From the NCBI RefSeq assembly GCF_029543155.1, contig NZ_JARQXA010000001.1, positions 1,116,001 to 1,180,000 on the forward strand: a stretch of 64,000 nt of DNA, written 5' to 3'. The position numbers and the translations under genes were made by a program. A model generated the notes under the pieces. The model was not told where the DNA came from and did no database searches. It saw only the letters and a list, made by a program, of their open reading frames with translations. The stretch is from Sphingomonas sp. HITSZ_GF. GTDB lineage: Bacteria > Pseudomonadota > Alphaproteobacteria > Sphingomonadales > Sphingomonadaceae. How positions within the stretch are numbered: the stretch's first letter is position 1; each line of letters begins with the position of its first letter. Below, one piece after another: positions 9,089 through 16,861 of the stretch.

Positions 9089-9856
9089 CTAGACCGGCAG
9101 CGGCCCGATCGCCAAGCCGAGCCATACCGCGAACGCCGCCGCCGCCAGCATCACGCCGAAGGGCAACCGGTCGGTCGCCGTCACGCGCTTGCCGCCGAGC
9201 ATCAGCCCCAGCACGCCGGCCAGCCCGATCAGGCAGGCAGCGAGCAGCACCAGCGGCAGCGCGTGCCAGCCCAGCCACAGCCCGATCCCGCCGAACAATT
9301 TGGGGTCGCCGCCGCCCAGCCCCTGGCGCCCGCGCAGCCGGCGATAGCTCCAGGCGACCAGCCACAGCACGCCGAACCCGGCCGCGCCGCCGATCAGCCG
9401 CTCGTCCAGCGGCGGGTTCAGCCCGAGCAACCCGGTCGCCAGCCCCGTCGCCGCCAGCGCGGCGGTGAGTGCGTTGGGCAGCCACAGCGCCGCCACGTCG
9501 AGCGCTGCCAGCGCCAGCAGCAGCCAGCCGAACACCGCGCCTGCCGCCCCTGCGGGATCGGGCGACACGATCGCCGCCGCCACGCCGATCGCGCCGCCGA
9601 TCACCTCGGTCAGCACATGGCTCATCCGGATCGGCGCGGCACAGCCCCGGCAACGGCCGCGCTGGAGCAGATAGCTCAGCACCGGCACCAGCTCGCCAGC
9701 GGTCAGCCCCTTGCCGCAGCTGTCGCACTCCGATCGCCCGCGCGAGATCACCCGCCCCTCGGGCCAGCGGATCGCCAGCGTCGCGATGAAGCTGCCGAAG
9801 ACCAGCCCCAGCACGCCGAGCAGCACCGCCCAGCCCCAGGCCGGATCAATCGTCAT
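9089..9856 (-). CDS. Type IV prepilin peptidase / methyltransferase (A24)
   Basis: A 255-residue polytopic inner-membrane aspartyl protease that cleaves and N-methylates type IV prepilins or pseudopilins. The cytoplasmic zinc loop is complete: CDSC (44-47) and CRGC (69-72). The catalytic aspartates are visible as Asp120 in LALAALDVAALWLP and Asp184 in GGGDPKL, where the usual G-x-G-D is G-G-G-D. No pilin or secretion genes adjoin it, so it probably serves loci elsewhere. It overlaps the preceding gene by 11 bp. PilD and GspO are equally possible names. Confidence 0.92.
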   Translation of the reverse strand: MTIDPAWGWAVLLGVLGLVFGSFIATLAIRWPEGRVISRGRSECDSCGKGLTAGELVPVLSYLLQRGRCRGCAAPIRMSHVLTEVIGGAIGVAAAIVSPDPAGAAGAVFGWLLLALAALDVAALWLPNALTAALAATGLATGLLGLNPPLDERLIGGAAGFGVLWLVAWSYRRLRGRQGLGGGDPKLFGGIGLWLGWHALPLVLLAACLIGLAGVLGLMLGGKRVTATDRLPFGVMLAAAAFAVWLGLAIGPLPV

Positions 9857-10106
9857 GCCGCGGCTCCCGCTTGCGGATCAGGTAGCGCCATACGCCGAAG
9901 CAATTGATTCCGAACAGCACCAGGTTCTGCGTCCACAGCGGCTCGTCCTTCGACAGGAACGCGCCCACGATCCAGGCGATGCTCGAGGTGACGAACAGCG
10001 CGAAGCCATAGCCGGTCCAGCGCCGCCCGAGATCGAGCGAGACGAGGAAGGCCGCGACGATCCCGCTGATCGAGGCGTACCATTTGAGAATCTCGATCGA
10101 CGTCAT
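9846..10106 (-). CDS. Small multi-pass membrane protein, unknown function
   Basis: An 86-residue protein of three predicted membrane helices (about 10-26, 33-50 and 62-78), ending in a basic and acidic tail RKREPRHDD. The arrangement, a Lys-Trp-Tyr helix start and a WTQNLVLFGINCFGVWRYL helix, resembles small half-transporter-like or PnuC-like membrane proteins, but the match is too loose to name. It overlaps the prepilin peptidase start by 11 bp, so the two are probably translated together. ATG 10106 has no clear ribosome site; a longer form would start further upstream without a conserved-looking N-terminus. Confidence 0.65.
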   Translation of the reverse strand: MTSIEILKWYASISGIVAAFLVSLDLGRRWTGYGFALFVTSSIAWIVGAFLSKDEPLWTQNLVLFGINCFGVWRYLIRKREPRHDD

Positions 10107-10137
10107 CGCTTTGTTGTCATGCCGGTGCCCGCAGCTT

Positions 10138-10166
10138 TTGCAAAGCGCCGCGCGCGGCCCTAGATG
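10138..10166 (+). promoter_or_regulatory. Candidate sigma-70 promoter of the thiolase gene
   Basis: TTGCAA (10138-10143) and TAGATG (10161-10166) are separated by 17 bases, placing transcription about 20 bases before the start codon. The ribosome site AGAGGA lies five bases before that ATG. Confidence 0.45.
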
Positions 10167-10192
10167 CGCCCCAACCAATAAGAGGATCAAAC

Positions 10193-11380
10193 ATGTCCGC
10201 AGACCCGGTCGTCATCGCTTCCTATGCCCGCACGCCGATGGGCAGCTTCCAGGGCTCGTTGAGCGACGCCAGCGCGACCGATCTGGGCGCGGCCGCCGTC
10301 GGCGCGGCAGTCGAGCGCGCGGGGCTCAAGGGCGATGCGATCGAGCGCATCTACATGGGCTGCGTCCTCCCGGCCGGCCTCGGCCAGGCGCCGGCGCGCC
10401 AGGCGGCGCTCAAGGCCGGCCTGCCCAACCACATCGAAGCGACGACCGTGAACAAGATGTGCGGCTCGGGCATGCAGGCGGCGATCATGGCCGCAGAGGC
10501 GCTTGCCGCCGGCTCGGTCGACCTGCTGATCGCGGGTGGCATGGAGAGCATGACCAACGCGCCCTATCTCTCGATGCGCCACCGTTCGGGCGCCCGCATC
10601 GGCCATGACGTGCTCAAGGACCATATGTATCTCGACGGGCTCGAGGACGCCTATGAGCCCGGCCGCCTGATGGGCAGCTTCGCCGAGGAAGTGGCGCAGG
10701 AATATCAGTTCACCCGCGCGCAGCAGGACGATTTCGCGATCGCCTCGCTCGAGCGCGCCAAGGCGGCGCAGACGAGCGGCGCGTTCGACCGCGAGATCGT
10801 TCCCGTCGAGGTGAAGACCCGCAAGGGCACCGTCTCGGTCAGCCAGGACGAGCAGCCCGCCAAGGGCGATCCCGCCAAGATCCCCACGCTCAAGCCCGCC
10901 TTCTCGAAGGACGGCACGATCACGGCGGCGAACGCCTCGTCGATCTCGGACGGCGCCGCCGCGCTGGTGATGACGCGCCTGAGCGTGGCCGAGAAGCTCG
11001 GTCTCACCCCGGTCGCCCGCGTCGTGTCGCATGCCGCGCATGCCCATGCCCCGGCGCGCTTCACCACCGCGCCCGTGTTCGCGATGCAGAAGGCGCTGGC
11101 CAAGGCCGGCTGGTCGACGGGCGATGTCGACCTGTTCGAAGTCAACGAGGCCTTTGCTGCGGTGGCGATGATCGCGATGCGGGAGCTGAGCCTCGATCAT
11201 GGTGTCGTGAACGTCAATGGCGGCGCCTGCGCGCTCGGCCATCCGATCGGCGCCAGCGGCGCGCGCGTCCTCGCCACCTTGCTCTCGGCGCTGGAAGCCC
11301 GTGGCGCCCGCCGCGGCCTCGCCTCGCTCTGCATCGGCGGCGGCGAAGCGACGGCGATGGCGGTGGAAATGCTGGACTGA
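10193..11380 (+). CDS. Acetyl-CoA C-acyltransferase (thiolase)
   Basis: A 395-residue thiolase joining two acetyl-CoA to acetoacetyl-CoA or cleaving 3-ketoacyl-CoA. Catalytic features: the nucleophile Cys90 in NKMCGSGMQ, the NEAFA loop, the His of GGACALGHPIGASG and the second Cys of LCIGGGEA. Length and the sequence GGMESMTNAPY fit the biosynthetic/degradative acetoacetyl-CoA thiolase subgroup. It stands alone: no acetoacetyl-CoA reductase or PHB synthase adjoins it. The ATG has a good AGAGGA site. Whether it works in PHB synthesis or beta-oxidation cannot be told here. Confidence 0.94.
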   Translation: MSADPVVIASYARTPMGSFQGSLSDASATDLGAAAVGAAVERAGLKGDAIERIYMGCVLPAGLGQAPARQAALKAGLPNHIEATTVNKMCGSGMQAAIMAAEALAAGSVDLLIAGGMESMTNAPYLSMRHRSGARIGHDVLKDHMYLDGLEDAYEPGRLMGSFAEEVAQEYQFTRAQQDDFAIASLERAKAAQTSGAFDREIVPVEVKTRKGTVSVSQDEQPAKGDPAKIPTLKPAFSKDGTITAANASSISDGAAALVMTRLSVAEKLGLTPVARVVSHAAHAHAPARFTTAPVFAMQKALAKAGWSTGDVDLFEVNEAFAAVAMIAMRELSLDHGVVNVNGGACALGHPIGASGARVLATLLSALEARGARRGLASLCIGGGEATAMAVEMLD

Positions 11381-11387
11381 TCAGGCC

Positions 11388-11413
11388 GTCATCCCGGCGA
11401 AAGCCGGGATCTC
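11388..11413. repeat. REP-like palindrome, single copy
   Basis: GTCATCCCGGCGAAAGCCGG followed by GATCTC, directly after the thiolase stop. CCCGGC-GAAA-GCCGGG forms a perfect hairpin with a GAAA loop. The same unit recurs across the window. Confidence 0.9.
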
Positions 11414-11430
11414 GGGCAAGGGAAGGGAAA

Positions 11431-11715
11431 ATGGTCTTCGATCTTCGCGGCGCGCTGCTCAAAAAGGCCGAAATAGAATCGGCTCGCCTCGACGATTTCG
11501 AATTCCGCCTCCGCGCCCGCACGATGCGCCTCCTCGCGCCGCTGCTCGGCGTTCAGGTCGAGGACTTGGTCGCCCGCATCGCGGTCGAATCCGACGAGGC
11601 GATCCTCGCCACCCTGCCCGACACCGCCCGCGCCTGGTACGACGAGGCTCGTATCGAAGCCCGCCGCCAGCTGATCGAGGAACGCGGCGACCCGACGCCC
11701 CACAAGCTCGCGTAA
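11431..11715 (+). CDS. Conserved hypothetical protein, 94 aa
   Basis: A small, highly charged, probably all-helical cytoplasmic protein (many Arg, Glu and Asp, one Tyr-Asp-Glu-Ala segment). No motif identifies it. The frame is supported by a strong ribosome site (AAGGGAAGGGAAA) before ATG, and by strong third-position GC as in neighbouring genes. It is flanked on both sides by REP-like palindromes, so it is probably transcribed with the thiolase or from read-through across the first palindrome. Confidence 0.7.
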   Translation: MVFDLRGALLKKAEIESARLDDFEFRLRARTMRLLAPLLGVQVEDLVARIAVESDEAILATLPDTARAWYDEARIEARRQLIEERGDPTPHKLA

Positions 11716-11720
11716 GACCC

Positions 11721-11793
11721 GTCATCCCGGCGAAAGCCGGGATCTCAGGCGATGGCGCATATGGCACGAGATCCCGGCTTTCGCCGGGACGAC
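11721..11793. repeat. REP-like palindrome pair (inverted, head to head)
   Basis: A left copy (GTCATCCCGGCGAAAGCCGG...) and a right copy in the opposite orientation (...GATCCCGGCTTTCGCCGGGA) flank about 20 bases. The pair could fold as one large cruciform and may end transcription of the convergent genes on either side. Confidence 0.9.
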
Positions 11794-11817
11794 GCCTATT
11801 GGTTAGCCGGGATTAGC

Positions 11818-12294
11818 CTAGTTCAGGCTCTCGCCCGGCTCGGTGCCCCAGATATGGCTCTGCTCGACATAGCCGCCGCGGCCAGCGACGTCGAACCAGC
11901 ACCAGCCGCTCGCGCACCGGCTCACCCGGCCGACCACGCCCGGCGCCGCGCGCCAGCTCACCCGGGCGTTGAAGCGCGGATTGTCGCGCATCTCGGTGAC
12001 CGTGCCGATCACCATCGCGGTGCGCACGTCGTCGAGCAGATTGGCCAGCATCCAGCCCTGGGTGCCGTCCGGATCCTCGACCTTGCGCCACTCGCCATAG
12101 AGGGCGATCACCTTCAGCGGCAGGCCCTTGCGCTGGTAGAGCCAGTTCGACGGATAGTTGCGCCCCGGCCCGGTGCGCATCCGCGCCTTCTCGGCCTTGA
12201 TCGAGACGTAATAGGGCGGCGTGCGCTGGGCGAGCGCGGGAACGGCCAGCCCGAGCGCTGCGACGCCGAGCAGGAGCCATTTCCAGAAACGCAT
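11818..12294 (-). CDS. Exported bacterial SH3-domain protein
   Basis: A 158-residue protein with a clear signal peptide (MRFWKW, hydrophobic core, cleavage after ALAQ). Residues about 30-90 form an SH3b fold: KARMRTGPGRNYPSNWLYQRKGLPLKV is the hallmark start, then GEWRKVEDPDGTQGWMLANLL. A second divergent SH3-like repeat follows, with RCASGWCWFDVAGRGGYVEQSHIWG; the two Cys may form a disulfide. Such proteins bind cell-wall or protein ligands in the periplasm. ATG at 12294 is chosen because the signal peptide begins there; GGGGG lies just upstream. It is divergent from the hydroxyacid reductase. Confidence 0.85.
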   Translation of the reverse strand: MRFWKWLLLGVAALGLAVPALAQRTPPYYVSIKAEKARMRTGPGRNYPSNWLYQRKGLPLKVIALYGEWRKVEDPDGTQGWMLANLLDDVRTAMVIGTVTEMRDNPRFNARVSWRAAPGVVGRVSRCASGWCWFDVAGRGGYVEQSHIWGTEPGESLN

Positions 12295-12390
12295 GCGACC
12301 CCCGTGAATTTGTGTGCGAGCCATGTACCCTGAGCTGCCCCCCGCCATCAACCGTTGACTGGCGCCGCGCCACCCGCCAAGCCGCCCTTT

Positions 12391-13389
12391 ATGGCACAAG
12401 GCCCGCGCCCTTCCCGCCCCCGGGTGATCGTCACCCGCGCTTTGCCCGAGAGCATCGAGGCGCGCATGGCCGAATTGTTCGATGCCACCGCCAATCCCGA
12501 CGACACGCCGATGACCCGCGACCAGCTCGCCGCGGCCATGGCCGATTGCGACGTGCTGGTCCCGACGGTGACCGATCGGATCGATGCCGCGCTGATCCAG
12601 GCTGCGCCCGACCGGCTCCGCCTCATTGCCAATTACGGCGCCGGCGTCGGCCATATCGACCTGAAGGCGGCGCGCGAGCGCGGCATCACCGTCACCAACA
12701 CGCCCGGCGTGCTGACCGAGGATACCGCCGACATGGCGATGGCGCTGATCCTCGCGGTGCCGCGCCGGCTGGTCGAGGGCGACGAGCTGGTCCGCGCCGG
12801 CGGCTGGAAAGGCTGGGCACCCACCTCGATGCGCGGCCACCGGATCGGCGGCAAGAAGCTCGGCATCCTCGGCATGGGCCGGATCGGCCAGGCCGTCGCG
12901 ATGCGCGCGCGCGCCTTCGGGCTGCAGATTCACTATCACAACCGCCATCGCCTGCCCCAGGTGCTCGAGGCGCAGCTCGGCGCCACCTGGCACGAAGATC
13001 TCGACGCGCTGCTCGAAGCCGCCGACATCCTCACCATTCACACGCCGCACACCGATTCCACCGGCGGCCTGATCGACGCGCGCCGGCTCGATCTGCTCGG
13101 CCCCAAGGGCTGGCTGATCAACACCGCCCGCGGCGAGATCGTCGATCCCGAGGCGATGATCGCCGCGCTTTCGGACAAGCGCATCGCCGGCGCGGGGCTG
13201 GACGTCTATGTGAACGAACCCGCGGTCGATCCGCGACTGGTCGCGCTCGACAATGTCGTGCTGCTGCCCCATCTCGGCTCGGCGACGTTCGAGGGGCGCG
13301 AGGACATGGGGATCAAGGTGATCGCCAATATCCGCGCCTGGGCCGACGGGCACCGCCCGCTCGACCAGGTGCTCGACGGCTGGCTCTAG
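12391..13389 (+). CDS. D-2-hydroxyacid dehydrogenase (glyoxylate/hydroxypyruvate reductase type)
   Basis: A 332-residue member of the D-isomer 2-hydroxyacid dehydrogenases. The cofactor fold is visible as GMGRIGQAVAMRARAFG; the Asn-Arg after the second strand (HYHNRHR) rather than Asp suggests NADPH. The catalytic triad is Arg247 (NTARGEIVD), Glu276 (NEPAVD) and His294 (LPHLGSAT). It would reduce glyoxylate or hydroxypyruvate in the cytoplasm. ATG 12391 (MAQGPRPSRPRVIVT) is preferred over an in-frame TTG at 12355 that adds a poorly conserved leader. There is no link to glcB beyond proximity. Confidence 0.92.
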   Translation: MAQGPRPSRPRVIVTRALPESIEARMAELFDATANPDDTPMTRDQLAAAMADCDVLVPTVTDRIDAALIQAAPDRLRLIANYGAGVGHIDLKAARERGITVTNTPGVLTEDTADMAMALILAVPRRLVEGDELVRAGGWKGWAPTSMRGHRIGGKKLGILGMGRIGQAVAMRARAFGLQIHYHNRHRLPQVLEAQLGATWHEDLDALLEAADILTIHTPHTDSTGGLIDARRLDLLGPKGWLINTARGEIVDPEAMIAALSDKRIAGAGLDVYVNEPAVDPRLVALDNVVLLPHLGSATFEGREDMGIKVIANIRAWADGHRPLDQVLDGWL

Positions 13390-13493
13390 TTTATCTTATT
13401 AATACTTGCCGTTACTTGGCGCATTGCCTCCGATACGGAGCAGGTTCCTTCGCGTTAACCAGTCCCGGCAAGGATTTGGCAAGCGCTTGGACT

Positions 13494-13511
13494 GCGTAAT
13501 AACCCTTACGC
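13494..13511. promoter_or_regulatory. Inverted repeat upstream of PilZ gene 1
   Basis: GCGTAA-6 nt-TTACGC, overlapping a TAATAA -10-like box about 40 bases before the likely start. The same half-sites occur upstream of the second PilZ gene at 24648-24660. Confidence 0.5.
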
Positions 13512-13545
13512 AATGACCCTTAGGGGCAGTGCATGGGGGACAGCA

Positions 13546-13974
13546 ATGCTACCGAGAGAATCCCGGCGGGAAGTCGTCATTCCCGCCCAGATGCGCAGCA
13601 AGGGGGGATGGAGCGACGTCACCATCCGCAACATATCGCCGCACGGCATGATGCTGCTGGCGCCGTTCCCGCCCAAGCCGGGGACCTATGTCGAGGTACG
13701 CAAGTCCTCGCTGGCGCTCGTCGGCCGCGTCGTGTGGGTGAAGGGCAAGACGCTCGGCATCCAGCTGATCGAGCGGCTGAACTTCAACGCGCTGCTCCGC
13801 GCCGCGAACGAAGGCTGGGCCGCGAGCCAGGTCCATGCGCCCCGCCCCGAAGCCACCGCCACCGATACACCGGCCCCCGAGAGCCGGCGCGGCACCATTC
13901 TCCCCTGGCTGCTGGCAGGCACCACCGTGCTGCTGGCAAGCGGCTGCGCGGCAGTCGCGCTGTTCCAGGTCTGA
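13546..13974 (+). CDS. PilZ-domain protein with C-terminal membrane anchor (copy 1)
   Basis: A 142-residue protein. Both c-di-GMP binding signatures are present: an Arg cluster in RESRREVV at the N-terminus and N-x-S-x-x-G in RNISPHGMM. The PilZ barrel runs to about residue 90, followed by a Pro/Ala/Thr linker and one membrane helix near the C-terminus. ATG 13546 is preferred to 13513 because GGGGGACAGCA precedes it, matching the arrangement of the paralogue at 24740. It probably acts as a membrane-tethered c-di-GMP effector. A GGDEF-EAL enzyme is encoded at 47509-49224. The target process is unknown. Confidence 0.85.
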   Translation: MLPRESRREVVIPAQMRSKGGWSDVTIRNISPHGMMLLAPFPPKPGTYVEVRKSSLALVGRVVWVKGKTLGIQLIERLNFNALLRAANEGWAASQVHAPRPEATATDTPAPESRRGTILPWLLAGTTVLLASGCAAVALFQV

Positions 13975-14044
13975 TCGAGATTTCCTGACGACTTCCCGAG
14001 ATGCGGCCGAAGCCGCACCGGAAACCCCTTAGGTTCGCACCCTA

Positions 14045-15448
14045 TCAGTCGCCCGTCAGGATCCGGTCCACCAGCTGCTTCACCGTCGGCACGAACCCGT
14101 TCGAATAGAAGGGGTCGCGCTTGAAGTTGTAGGCAGCATGCCCCGCGAACATCAGGTTCTCGTCGGTCGGGCCGCCATGCGCGATGTCCTGCAGCGTCTT
14201 CTGGATGCAGAAGCTGCGCGGGTCCGCCAGCCGGCCGGTCGAGTTGGTCTCGGTATCCGCCCAGGACGAAAAGGCGCACTGGCTCAGGCAGCCCATGCAG
14301 TCCTTCTGGTCGGTGCGGATGATCTGCTGCTCCTCCGGCGTCACGAACACCAAAGTGTTGTCCGGGGTCTTTAGCGCGGCGGTGAAGCCCTCGCCGAACC
14401 ACTGGCGCGCGCGCAGCAGGTCGTTGCGGGTCACCCAGAAATTCTTGCCCTTCACGCCCACGTCGAGCTGGAAGGTGTGATCACCCGCCTCTTCGGTCGA
14501 ATAGGCGATCTGGCGCTCCGAACGCGCCTCGAGGTTGCGCAGGAACGGGTTCTTGACCGCGCTCGAATAGAAGCCGGTCGGCGAGAAGCGGTGCAGCAGC
14601 ACCTCGCCTTCCTCGATCTCCATCAGCTTGGACTTCCAGCCCTGCGGAATCGGGCTTTCCTGGGTAAGCAGGGGCCGCGTGCCGAACTGGAAGGCGATCG
14701 CGCCCAGCTCGGGATTGTCGATCCAGTTGTTCCAGTCGCGCAGGTACCAGACGCCGCCGGCCATCACGATCGGCACTTCGTCCGGAATCCCGCCCTCGCG
14801 CATCACCGCGCGCAGTTCCTTGACGCGCGGATACGGATCCTGCGGCTGCAACGGGTCCTCGGCGTTCGACAAGCCGTTATGGCCGCCGGCGAGCCAGGGA
14901 TCCTCATAGACCACCGCCGCCAGCCACTCGCTCGCCTTCGAATAGGCGCGCTTCCACAGCGCCCGGAAGGCGCGGCCCGAGCTGACGATCGGCAGGTAGT
15001 TGACGTTATACGACGCCGCGATCTCGCTGAGCTTGTAGGGCATGCCAGCGCCGCAGGTGACGCCCGCCACCATGCCGCGGGTGCGCTCGAGCACGCCGTG
15101 CAGCACGCGCTGCGCGCCGCCCATTTCCCACAGCACGTTGATGTTGATCGCGCCCTTGCCGCCAGCGATCTCGAAGGCCTTCTTGACCTGCTGGACGGCG
15201 CCTTCGATCGCGTACTGGATCAGTTCCTCATGGCGCTCGCGGCGGGTGAGCGCGTGATAGATCTGCGGGATGATCTTGCCATCGGCGTCATAGCTGTCGG
15301 CATTGACCGCCGAGACGGTGCCGATACCGCCGGCGGCAGCCCAGGCGCCTGCGCTGGCGTGGTTGGTGGCAGCCACACCCTTGCCCCCCTCGACGATCGG
15401 CCAGACCTCGCGGCCGTTGTACAGGATGGGCGACAGACCCTTGAACAC
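14045..15448 (-). CDS. NAD(P)H-dependent flavin oxidoreductase, nitronate monooxygenase-like, with C-terminal Cys cluster
   Basis: A 467-residue TIM-barrel flavoenzyme of the nitronate monooxygenase/2-nitropropane dioxygenase class. Typical segments are GGKGVAATNHASAGAWAAAGGIGTVSAVNA, TCGAGMPYKL, PIVMAGGVWY and GAIAFQFGTRPLLT. It is about 100 residues longer than classical members because of a C-terminal part containing CMGCLSQC and a further Cys (RSFCIQKTL), which could hold an iron-sulfur cluster. The start is GTG at 15448, preceded by GGAGG; upstream in-frame sequence looks non-coding. The natural substrate is unknown; nitronate oxidation is only a family guess. Confidence 0.82.
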   Translation of the reverse strand: MFKGLSPILYNGREVWPIVEGGKGVAATNHASAGAWAAAGGIGTVSAVNADSYDADGKIIPQIYHALTRRERHEELIQYAIEGAVQQVKKAFEIAGGKGAININVLWEMGGAQRVLHGVLERTRGMVAGVTCGAGMPYKLSEIAASYNVNYLPIVSSGRAFRALWKRAYSKASEWLAAVVYEDPWLAGGHNGLSNAEDPLQPQDPYPRVKELRAVMREGGIPDEVPIVMAGGVWYLRDWNNWIDNPELGAIAFQFGTRPLLTQESPIPQGWKSKLMEIEEGEVLLHRFSPTGFYSSAVKNPFLRNLEARSERQIAYSTEEAGDHTFQLDVGVKGKNFWVTRNDLLRARQWFGEGFTAALKTPDNTLVFVTPEEQQIIRTDQKDCMGCLSQCAFSSWADTETNSTGRLADPRSFCIQKTLQDIAHGGPTDENLMFAGHAAYNFKRDPFYSNGFVPTVKQLVDRILTGD

Positions 15449-15515
15449 AGAACCTCCAGACCAAAAAATTCGGGCGACGCTAGACGGATTGGACGCAACA
15501 AGCGAGCAACATTCG

Positions 15516-16649
15516 TTATTGCAGTGCGTCAGGCCGTCCCATCGCGGCGCCATAGAGCTTCGCATAAGCGGCGATCATTTCGCCTTCATCGAACAACGCA
15601 CGGGCGCGCGCACGGTTCTCATCCCCGACATAGCGGCGCTCCTCGGGGTGTTTGACGAACATGCTGATATAATCGCGCATCAGCACTTCCATCCGCTGCG
15701 GCGGCAGGAAGTGCAGGTTGCGCGGGCCCACCATCTGCGGGATGTCGCCCACCATCGGCGCCACCACGGGCAGCCCGGCGGCCATCGCCTCGATCACCGA
15801 GATCGGCGCCTGCTCGCTCTTGGATGAGAGCGCGAACACGTCGAACAGGCCCATATATCTGTGCGGATCGGGCAGGAAGCCGGTCAGGATCACATCGTCC
15901 TCCACTGCCATCGCCTCGGCGGCATCGAGGATCGTCTGGCGCTCCGGCCCCTCCCCGACGATCGCCAGCTTGAAGCGCCCGCTCAGCCCCGCCACCGCGC
16001 GGACCAGCATCGGCAGGTCCTTGACCGGCCTGAGGCCCGCAACCGCGCCGATCACCAGCGTGCCCGGCTTCAAATTCTTCAGCTGCGGGATCAGGCTCGC
16101 ATCCGGCTTGCCGGCATAGAGCTTGGTCTGCACGCCGTTGGCGATACGGAACAGCCGTTCGCGGGGTTGCCGCCACTGCTTGAGCGCGATCCGCTCGAGC
16201 ACGGTCGAGGGCACGACCAGCGCATTGGCGGCCGGCAACGCGATCCGGCGGTACATGTTGCGCACCGGATTGAGCTTCTCGGCCTCGTCCTGGTTGAACC
16301 CGTCCTCGTGATGGACCACCGGCGGCAGCCCCTTGCCGAAGACGCGCGCCGCCATCACCCCATCGATCGCCCCCCAATTATAGGTCAGCACCAAATCGAA
16401 GCGGCGCATATAGCGCGCGATCGCCTCGTAGCGCCCCACCGAGGGCCGGCCGGTCAGCGGCGGCGGGTCCTGCGCGATCTCGTACTTGATCCCCTTGGCG
16501 ATCATCTCGCGCGCGCCGAGCTGGTCGGGCATCGCCGAGACGATGGTGTGCCGCGCCTTGTCGCCGAACGCATTCATCAGGCGCACGGCCCGCGCCTCCT
16601 TGCCGCCAAGGTTGAAGGTCGAGTGGAGATGAAGGATGTGGATGGGCAT
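15516..16649 (-). CDS. Glycosyltransferase, GT4 type
   Basis: A 377-residue GT-B glycosyltransferase. The N-terminal Rossmann domain opens with the glycine-rich HLHSTFNLGGKEARAVRLMNAF loop; the C-terminal domain shows LVIGAVAGLRPVKDLPMLVRAVA and the nucleotide-sugar binding motif SSKSEQAPISVIEAMAAGLPVVA, where Glu in E-x7-E is replaced partly by Gln-Ala-Pro. It should transfer a sugar from a nucleotide donor to a lipid or polysaccharide acceptor on the cytoplasmic membrane. No polysaccharide cluster surrounds it, so the product cannot be named. The ATG has no strong ribosome site. Confidence 0.9.
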   Translation of the reverse strand: MPIHILHLHSTFNLGGKEARAVRLMNAFGDKARHTIVSAMPDQLGAREMIAKGIKYEIAQDPPPLTGRPSVGRYEAIARYMRRFDLVLTYNWGAIDGVMAARVFGKGLPPVVHHEDGFNQDEAEKLNPVRNMYRRIALPAANALVVPSTVLERIALKQWRQPRERLFRIANGVQTKLYAGKPDASLIPQLKNLKPGTLVIGAVAGLRPVKDLPMLVRAVAGLSGRFKLAIVGEGPERQTILDAAEAMAVEDDVILTGFLPDPHRYMGLFDVFALSSKSEQAPISVIEAMAAGLPVVAPMVGDIPQMVGPRNLHFLPPQRMEVLMRDYISMFVKHPEERRYVGDENRARARALFDEGEMIAAYAKLYGAAMGRPDALQ

Positions 16650-16685
16650 CGTTGGGAGGGGTGCTTAGCGTCCAAAATCCAATCC

Positions 16686-16850
16686 GTCATCCCGGCGAAA
16701 GCCGGGATCTCAGGCGAGGGTTCCCTCACGCCCTCCATACTCGTCACCCTGAACTTGTTTCAGGGTCCAACTCTCCGCGAGGGATAGGCTGGAGGCTCAG
16801 GCGCGATCGCCCGCCGCACCTTGGATGCTGAAACAAGTTCAGCATGACGG
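16686..16850. repeat. Cluster of two kinds of short palindromic repeats
   Basis: 16686-16711 is the CCGGCGAAAGCCGG unit. 16743-16768 (GTCACCCTGAACTTGTTTCAGGGTCC) and 16823-16850 (GATGCTGAAACAAGTTCAGCATGAC) form an inverted pair of a second family built on TGAACTTGTTTCA. Nothing else is seen in the gap between the glycosyltransferase and hydrolase genes. Confidence 0.85.
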
Positions 16851-16861
16851 AGAACTAGGAA

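Noticed and set aside
9066..9728. Long reading frame upstream of the aldehyde dehydrogenase on the same strand
   Set aside because: It is a shadow of the prepilin peptidase gene in another frame; the peptidase motifs (Cys pairs, Asp residues) are in the real frame.
13440..13470. CtrA site near PilZ gene 1
   Set aside because: Only one half (GTTAACC) is present; no second TTAA at the required spacing of seven.
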